Source: Mycolicibacterium setense | GTDB lineage: Bacteria; Actinomycetota; Actinomycetes; Mycobacteriales; Mycobacteriaceae | Length of the DNA stretch: 64,000 nt | NCBI RefSeq assembly: GCF_000805385.1 | Contig: NZ_JTJW01000008.1 | Coordinates: 62,001-126,000 of the forward strand | Direction of reading: 5' to 3' | Shown here: positions 60,449 through 64,000 of the stretch, in pieces | How the letters are laid out: each line of letters opens with the position of its first letter | Position numbering within the stretch: the first letter of the stretch is position 1 | Made by a program: the position numbers and the translations under genes | The notes under the pieces: model-generated | Database searches by the model: none | The model's input: only the letters and a program-made list of their open reading frames with translations | What the model was told of the DNA's origin: nothing

Positions 60449-61437
60449 TTCACCACTGCGGTGGCTTGGTGGCCGACCCCGTACGGGTGCGCCACATCGA
60501 CCGGCGCGGTCAGGGCGGCGTAGGTGTCGGGCCGCCGGGTCAGCAGGAACGGGAAGAGCTCCAGCCAGTCCCGGCGCTGATCCAGGTCGAGGTCCGCGAC
60601 CAGCACGGCTTCTTCGTCCCGAGGTGCCTGCACCAGTACCCGGCCGAACGGGTCGGAGATGAACGACGAACCGTAGAAGGTGACCTTGCCCTCGTCACCG
60701 ATCCGGTTCGGCACCACCATGAACAGCCCACTGTTGATGCCGTTGGCGACGATCACCTGCTGCCACAGCGGTTGAGTGTCGAAGGCCGGGAACACCGGCT
60801 CAGAGCCGATCGCCGTCGGATAGACCAGGATCTCGGCGCCACCGAGTGCGTAGCTGCGCGACACTTCGGGGAACCATTCGTCCCAGCAGGTCGGCAGGCC
60901 GACGCGGGCGCCCAGGCCCTCGGGGTTGTACACCGGATACGGATCGCTTTCGGCCGACGGCCCCGGGCCGGGCCGGAAATAGGTGTCCTCGTAGTAACCC
61001 GCCGAAATCGGGATGTGCAGCTTGCGAGTGTAGCCGGCCAACTCCCCGGACGGGGCCACCAGGATTGCCGTATTGAAGCCCAATCCATCTGCGGCCGGAG
61101 CTTTTTCGTACAGCGAGGCGTGCACGAAGATGCCGTTGGCCCGGGCCGCGCTCGCGGCCAGGGCGAAGGTCGGTCCCCCGGTGAGATCCTCTGCCGACGC
61201 GCCAGGGTTGGGCCCGGCCGGGGTGTCCGCGGGGTAGCGCAGCAACGTGATCTCGGGCAGGCAGACCAGGGTGGCCCCGGCACCGGCGGCCCGGTCCACA
61301 CCGTCCCGCAACACCGTGGCCAGTTCGGCCGCGTCGGGCCGCCAACGATGCTGGACCAACCCGACCCGCAGCCGCAGGCGCGTCGACTCGACGCTGCGGG
61401 ACAACGACTCTGGCGCGCTGGCGGTCAGGGTGATCAT
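60445..61437 (-). CDS. aguB: Carbon-nitrogen hydrolase, probable N-carbamoylputrescine amidase
   Basis: Nitrilase-superfamily enzyme of 330 aa expected to hydrolyse N-carbamoylputrescine to putrescine. The triad is seen as Glu in VCLPEITLL, Lys in YTRKLHIPIS and Cys in GLPTCWDEWFPE; PTCWDEWFPE is typical of the plant/bacterial AguB branch. The N-terminal ~20 residues are an extension before the usual RVGLVQ start. First gene of the operon with aguA; a promoter and palindrome lie directly upstream, beside a TetR gene. The name rests on neighbour and motif, not on assay. Confidence 0.85.
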   Translation of the reverse strand: MITLTASAPESLSRSVESTRLRLRVGLVQHRWRPDAAELATVLRDGVDRAAGAGATLVCLPEITLLRYPADTPAGPNPGASAEDLTGGPTFALAASAARANGIFVHASLYEKAPAADGLGFNTAILVAPSGELAGYTRKLHIPISAGYYEDTYFRPGPGPSAESDPYPVYNPEGLGARVGLPTCWDEWFPEVSRSYALGGAEILVYPTAIGSEPVFPAFDTQPLWQQVIVANGINSGLFMVVPNRIGDEGKVTFYGSSFISDPFGRVLVQAPRDEEAVLVADLDLDQRRDWLELFPFLLTRRPDTYAALTAPVDVAHPYGVGHQATAVVK

Positions 61438-61449
61438 CGGCCGTCTCCT

Positions 61450-61510
61450 AAAACGAATCAAATTCGTTTTATTGTGAACCCGTCGACACCCGTTGTAAAG
61501 AGCCGGTACG
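61450..61510 (-). promoter_or_regulatory. Promoter and operator of the aguB-aguA operon
   Basis: On the minus strand TTTACA and CACAAT with a 17-base spacer form a SigA-type promoter (about 61471-61500). AAAACGAAT (61450-61458) and ATTCGTTTT (61462-61470) are perfect arms of a palindrome just downstream of the -10. AGGAG follows before the ATG at 61437. Control by the TetR protein encoded next to it is likely but unproved. Confidence 0.6.
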
Positions 61511-61525
61511 GGCACCGCGGCAAAA

Positions 61526-62197
61526 CTACGATTCGCCCTGAGTCGACCGCAGCGAGTCCGGGGGTGCACCCAGGATGCGTTCGAACGCCTGCAGATAGGC
61601 GCCAACGACCTTCTGCGCATGGGGCCCGCTGATGTCGCTGCCCACTGCCCCGTCGGCCTCGATGGCGTCGATGAAGGCGTCGGCCAGGTGCAGCCCCATC
61701 CCGGTGATGATCCCTGCGGCCTCATGCGGGTAGTCGGTGTCGAAGACCCCCTCGGCGCACCCCTGCCGGATGATCGCTTCGAGCATGGGCGCCGTCGTGC
61801 GCATCGAACCCTGGGTCATCTTCTGTCGCAACAGCGCGTTGTTCTCGTCGTGCCACAGCCGGATCAGCGTCGCCACCTCGGTCGGGCTGTCCGATTTCCA
61901 GGCCCTGGACGCATCCAGGTAGGCGTTCAGTTTGTCCAGCGCACCGCGGTCGGGGTCGTCGACGATGCCGGCCAAATGCGCGCTCGCGCTTTCGCCCATC
62001 TGCTCGATGACGCCTTCCAGCAGGGCCTTCTTCGAGCGAAAATAGTGGTACAGAGCCCCTTTTGAGACCTGCAACTCGGCCAGCAGATCGTCGATCGTCA
62101 TGGCTTCATAGCCCTTGTCATGCATCAGCCGGAGCGCTGCGGCCAGGATCTCGCGCCGCCGGGCGGCGTGTTCGGACGAGTTCACCTGCCGGGCCAC
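61526..62197 (-). CDS. TetR-family transcriptional regulator
   Basis: A 223-aa regulator with a TetR head at ~15-60 (REILAAALRLMHDKGYEAMTIDDLLAELQVSKGALYHYFRSKKALLEG). GTG at 62197 is taken as start (MARQVNSSEHAARRR). It is divergent from the membrane-protein gene at 62279, with the palindrome at 62241-62263 in between, and lies upstream of the aguBA operon on the same strand, where a different palindrome is found. Which of the two it binds cannot be decided here. Confidence 0.9.
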   Translation of the reverse strand: MARQVNSSEHAARRREILAAALRLMHDKGYEAMTIDDLLAELQVSKGALYHYFRSKKALLEGVIEQMGESASAHLAGIVDDPDRGALDKLNAYLDASRAWKSDSPTEVATLIRLWHDENNALLRQKMTQGSMRTTAPMLEAIIRQGCAEGVFDTDYPHEAAGIITGMGLHLADAFIDAIEADGAVGSDISGPHAQKVVGAYLQAFERILGAPPDSLRSTQGES

Positions 62198-62240
62198 GAA
62201 TCCTCCATTGACGTTCGACGCTTGCCGAGCTTAGCCTAAA

Positions 62241-62263
62241 AATAGACCGACGGTCGGTTTATT
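62241..62263. promoter_or_regulatory. TetR-type operator upstream of the membrane protein gene
   Basis: ACCGACGGTCGGT (62246-62258) is a perfect 13-bp palindrome extended to AATA...TATT on both sides with one mismatch. It lies between the divergent TetR and membrane-protein genes. AGGAGG at 62268-62273 is the ribosome binding site of the latter. Confidence 0.6.
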
Positions 62264-62278
62264 AATCAGGAGGGTTCC

Positions 62279-62716
62279 ATGCCCCAGCCAACGCCACTGG
62301 CCCAGCAACGCACCCGCGCGTTCGCCCGGGTCCTCGGCCCCTTCGTCGCCGTCGCCACCGTGATCATCGCGGTCCGGCTGCCCGGCCTGGGCGACCTGCT
62401 GAGCGACCTGTTCACCAGCGGAACCCTGCCCTGGATCCTCGGTGCGGCGATGCTCATGATGGGCCTGGTGGTGATCGCGTTCCACCAGTACTGGTACAGC
62501 GTCACCGCGGTACTGATCTCTGTGTTCGGCTGGTTCGTCGCGCTACGCGGGGCAGCCATGATGGCCTTCCCATCGGCCATCCAGACCGGCGCCGACGCCA
62601 CGGTGACCAGCCCCGCGTTGCTGATCGCCGCGCGCGGCTTCTTCCTGCTACTGACCGCGATGGGGCTGTGGTTGACCTACGTCGGCTGGCGCCCCGAGCA
62701 CACCGACGCGCGCTGA
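62279..62716 (+). CDS. Four-helix integral membrane protein
   Basis: A 145-aa membrane protein of unknown function with four hydrophobic segments (~17-35 FARVLGPFVAVATVIIAV, ~50-70 LPWILGAAMLMMGLVVIAF, ~73-92 SVTAVLISVFGWFVALRG, ~112-135 LLIAARGFFLLLTAMGLWLTYVGW). Short polar ends. The ATG at 62279 has AGGAGG at a good distance. TetR-controlled small membrane proteins like this may act in efflux or stress, but nothing specific is seen. Its last 69 bases overlap the end of the convergent TetR gene. Confidence 0.75.
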   Translation: MPQPTPLAQQRTRAFARVLGPFVAVATVIIAVRLPGLGDLLSDLFTSGTLPWILGAAMLMMGLVVIAFHQYWYSVTAVLISVFGWFVALRGAAMMAFPSAIQTGADATVTSPALLIAARGFFLLLTAMGLWLTYVGWRPEHTDAR

Positions 62717-63274
62717 TGCGGCGGGACCCTTGAGCCCGTCCAACACGAAAGCCAGGTGACGTCGCCATACGGCATCGTCACCGTCGGCCATCGCGATCAC
62801 CTTCGACATCGCCCACATCAACGTTGCGAGGTCGTCGGCACCGAAGTCGGCTCGTAGCGCTCCGGCGCTACGAGCCTGTTCGACGACGACCTCCAGCAGC
62901 CCGCCGGCACGGCCACACTCCCCCGCAACATCGACGGCACCGACCGGATTGCGCGCCACCGCGTCGTTGATGCTGCGGTCGGAGGCCTGCATCGCGAACA
63001 GGCTGTCCAGGAATTCCGTGAACCCCCGCCATGGGTCGGCATCGGCGAGCGCCTGCTGCGCCAACCGGTCGATGACGGCCAACCGGTCCGACAGCACCAC
63101 ATCCAGGAGTGCGCCACGGTTCGGAAAGTGGTTGTAGAGCGTGCCGATACTCACGCCCGCCTTTCGGGCGACCTCCTCGAGAGGTACGTCGACCCCGCGT
63201 TCGGTGAAGAGTTCGGCGGCCGCTGCCACCAGGCGGTCCCGGTTACGGACAGCATCCGCGCGCATCGCCGACAT
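62648..63274 (-). CDS. TetR-family transcriptional regulator
   Basis: A 208-aa regulator. The TetR head is at ~10-55 (RDRLVAAAAELFTERGVDVPLEEVARKAGVSIGTLYNHFPNRGALLD). The ATG at 63274 (MSAMRADAV) is chosen because TAGGAT (63282-63287, minus strand) ends 7 bases before it; ATG at 63283 overlaps that hexamer. It is divergent from the SDR gene, with two copies of one palindrome between them, so it most likely represses itself and the SDR. Confidence 0.9.
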   Translation of the reverse strand: MSAMRADAVRNRDRLVAAAAELFTERGVDVPLEEVARKAGVSIGTLYNHFPNRGALLDVVLSDRLAVIDRLAQQALADADPWRGFTEFLDSLFAMQASDRSINDAVARNPVGAVDVAGECGRAGGLLEVVVEQARSAGALRADFGADDLATLMWAMSKVIAMADGDDAVWRRHLAFVLDGLKGPAASARVGVLGAPADVGQPQPHRGQ

Positions 63275-63290
63275 GGCGTTCATCCTAGCG

Positions 63291-63342
63291 AAGTTGAGGG
63301 ACCACTCAACTTGTGATACTAAGTTGAGCATGACCTCAACTT
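63291..63342. promoter_or_regulatory. Paired TetR operators AAGTTGAG-N6-CTCAACTT
   Basis: Two perfect 8-bp-arm palindromes, AAGTTGAG-N6-CTCAACTT, at 63291-63312 and 63321-63342, centred 30 bases apart. The second contains the SDR ATG (63330); the first lies near its -35 position and next to the -10 of the TetR gene. Confidence 0.75.
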
Positions 63343-64000
63343 CTGCTCCCGTCCTGGTGGTTCTCGGCGTCGGCCCCGGTCTCGGCCTGTCGGTCGCACA
63401 CAGATTCGGCACCGCGGGATACCGCGTGGCCCTGATTTCACGTTCACCACAACGACATTCGAGTTATCTGGCGTCATTGGGCGACAAGGGCATCGAGGCG
63501 GCCGCGTTTGTCGCCGACGCGTCCCGGCCCGATCAGCTGCGGACGGCCATCGACGCGGTGCGCGCCCGGTTCGGCCGCATCGACGTCGGCTACTACGGTC
63601 CGGCCGCCTTCGAAACGGCGCCGACGGACGACATCGCCGATCTCGACGCCGCAGGCGCGAAGTCGGCGCTCGACACCGTCGTGCCCGCGGTCGACTTCGC
63701 CTCCCAGCTGCTACCCGAGATGCGGCAGCGCGGCAGCGGAGGACTGCTGTTCGCCGGCGGGCTGAGCAGTGTGGTGCCGATGCCCGCGCTCGGTGGGCTG
63801 GCACTGGCCGCCGCCGCTCTGCGCAACTATGCACTCACCCTGCATGCCGCACTCGCCCCCGCCGGGATCTACGCCGGCACCCTCACGATCGGCGGCCTGA
63901 TCGAGCGCGGCGACATCCATCGCGCGATGGCCGATTCGGAGCAGTTCGCCGGCATCGCGATCCACACGCTGAATCCAGACGACCTGGCCGAGCGGGTCTG
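63330..64000 (+). CDS. Short-chain dehydrogenase/reductase, 3' end outside window
   Basis: First ~223 residues of an SDR. The nucleotide-binding motif is modified (VLVVLGVGPGLGLSVAHRFG), followed by RVALISRS, an acidic residue pair FVADAS, GYYGPAAFE in place of the NAG motif and GLLFAGGLSSVVPMPALG in the catalytic Ser region. The YxxxK is replaced by a sequence without the usual pair (LAAAALRNYALTLH has Tyr but no Lys four residues on), so it may not be a standard oxidoreductase. Start ATG at 63330 lies inside the second TetR operator. Confidence 0.75.
   Translation, partial: MTSTSAPVLVVLGVGPGLGLSVAHRFGTAGYRVALISRSPQRHSSYLASLGDKGIEAAAFVADASRPDQLRTAIDAVRARFGRIDVGYYGPAAFETAPTDDIADLDAAGAKSALDTVVPAVDFASQLLPEMRQRGSGGLLFAGGLSSVVPMPALGGLALAAAALRNYALTLHAALAPAGIYAGTLTIGGLIERGDIHRAMADSEQFAGIAIHTLNPDDLAERV

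Overview
This window is a high-GC actinobacterial chromosome segment, and its gene content and order point clearly to a mycobacterium, most likely a fast-growing Mycolicibacterium. From memory, it contains neighbours of M. tuberculosis polA/rpsA/coaE (around Rv1627c-Rv1631), of the lipT-lppI-rbpA-ppm1-fxsA stretch (Rv2045c-Rv2053c), of the cobN to cobL corrinoid cluster (Rv2061c-Rv2074) and of the pepE-helY-tatCA-pafCBA block (Rv2089c-Rv2097c). Here these lie in one 64 kb stretch, and there is no pks12 between the lppI and Rv2049c homologues. No rRNA, tRNA, CRISPR array, insertion sequence or prophage was seen.

Layout. 1-7.4 kb: a truncated GntR regulator, coaE (fused to a GrpB-like domain), rpsA, a PrsW-type membrane protease and polA. 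7.4-10.7 kb: an accessory island with visibly lower GC, holding repeats, a gene remnant and a four-gene cassette that looks like a type VII secretion substrate pair (WXG100-like proteins with YxxxD motifs) plus a membrane protein that could be its immunity protein. 10.7-15.5 kb: regulators, two FAD monooxygenases and an alpha/beta hydrolase. 15.6-17.2 kb: a DUF35/thiolase pair of lipid metabolism. 17.2-24 kb: DUF167, a kinase-like/AttH-like fusion, a copper amine oxidase, a carboxylesterase, a lipoprotein and a small Cys-rich protein. 24.3-29.6 kb: rbpA, ppm1, lnt, an amidohydrolase and fxsA. 29.6-44.6 kb: cobN, cobG, cobH, cobIJ, cobK, cobM and cobL for aerobic B12 synthesis, interrupted by a DUF4139 protein and a TetR/phosphotransferase pair. 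44.6-49 kb: an F420-type flavin reductase homologue, DUF305 and LVIVD-repeat secreted proteins with a TetR. 49-59.3 kb: pepE, a hotdog-like protein, fenA-type flap nuclease, DUF4333 protein, helY, tatC, tatA, pafC, pafB, pafA. 59.3-61.4 kb: an agmatine deiminase/carbon-nitrogen hydrolase pair with a possible 39-aa peptide gene. 61.5-64 kb: two TetR systems and a partial SDR.

A feature seen throughout is leaderless promoter architecture: a TANNNT hexamer ends 6-8 bases before an ATG or GTG at about 17 genes. These promoters fixed many of the start choices made here. Several TetR/LysR-type palindromes sit exactly on these promoters. The most novel parts are the T7SS-like cassette, two unreported-looking small genes (35 aa before cobN, 39 aa after the agmatine deiminase), a TetR gene whose best start is ATC, and a short dispersed repeat that inserts DERxREE-type peptides in frame.
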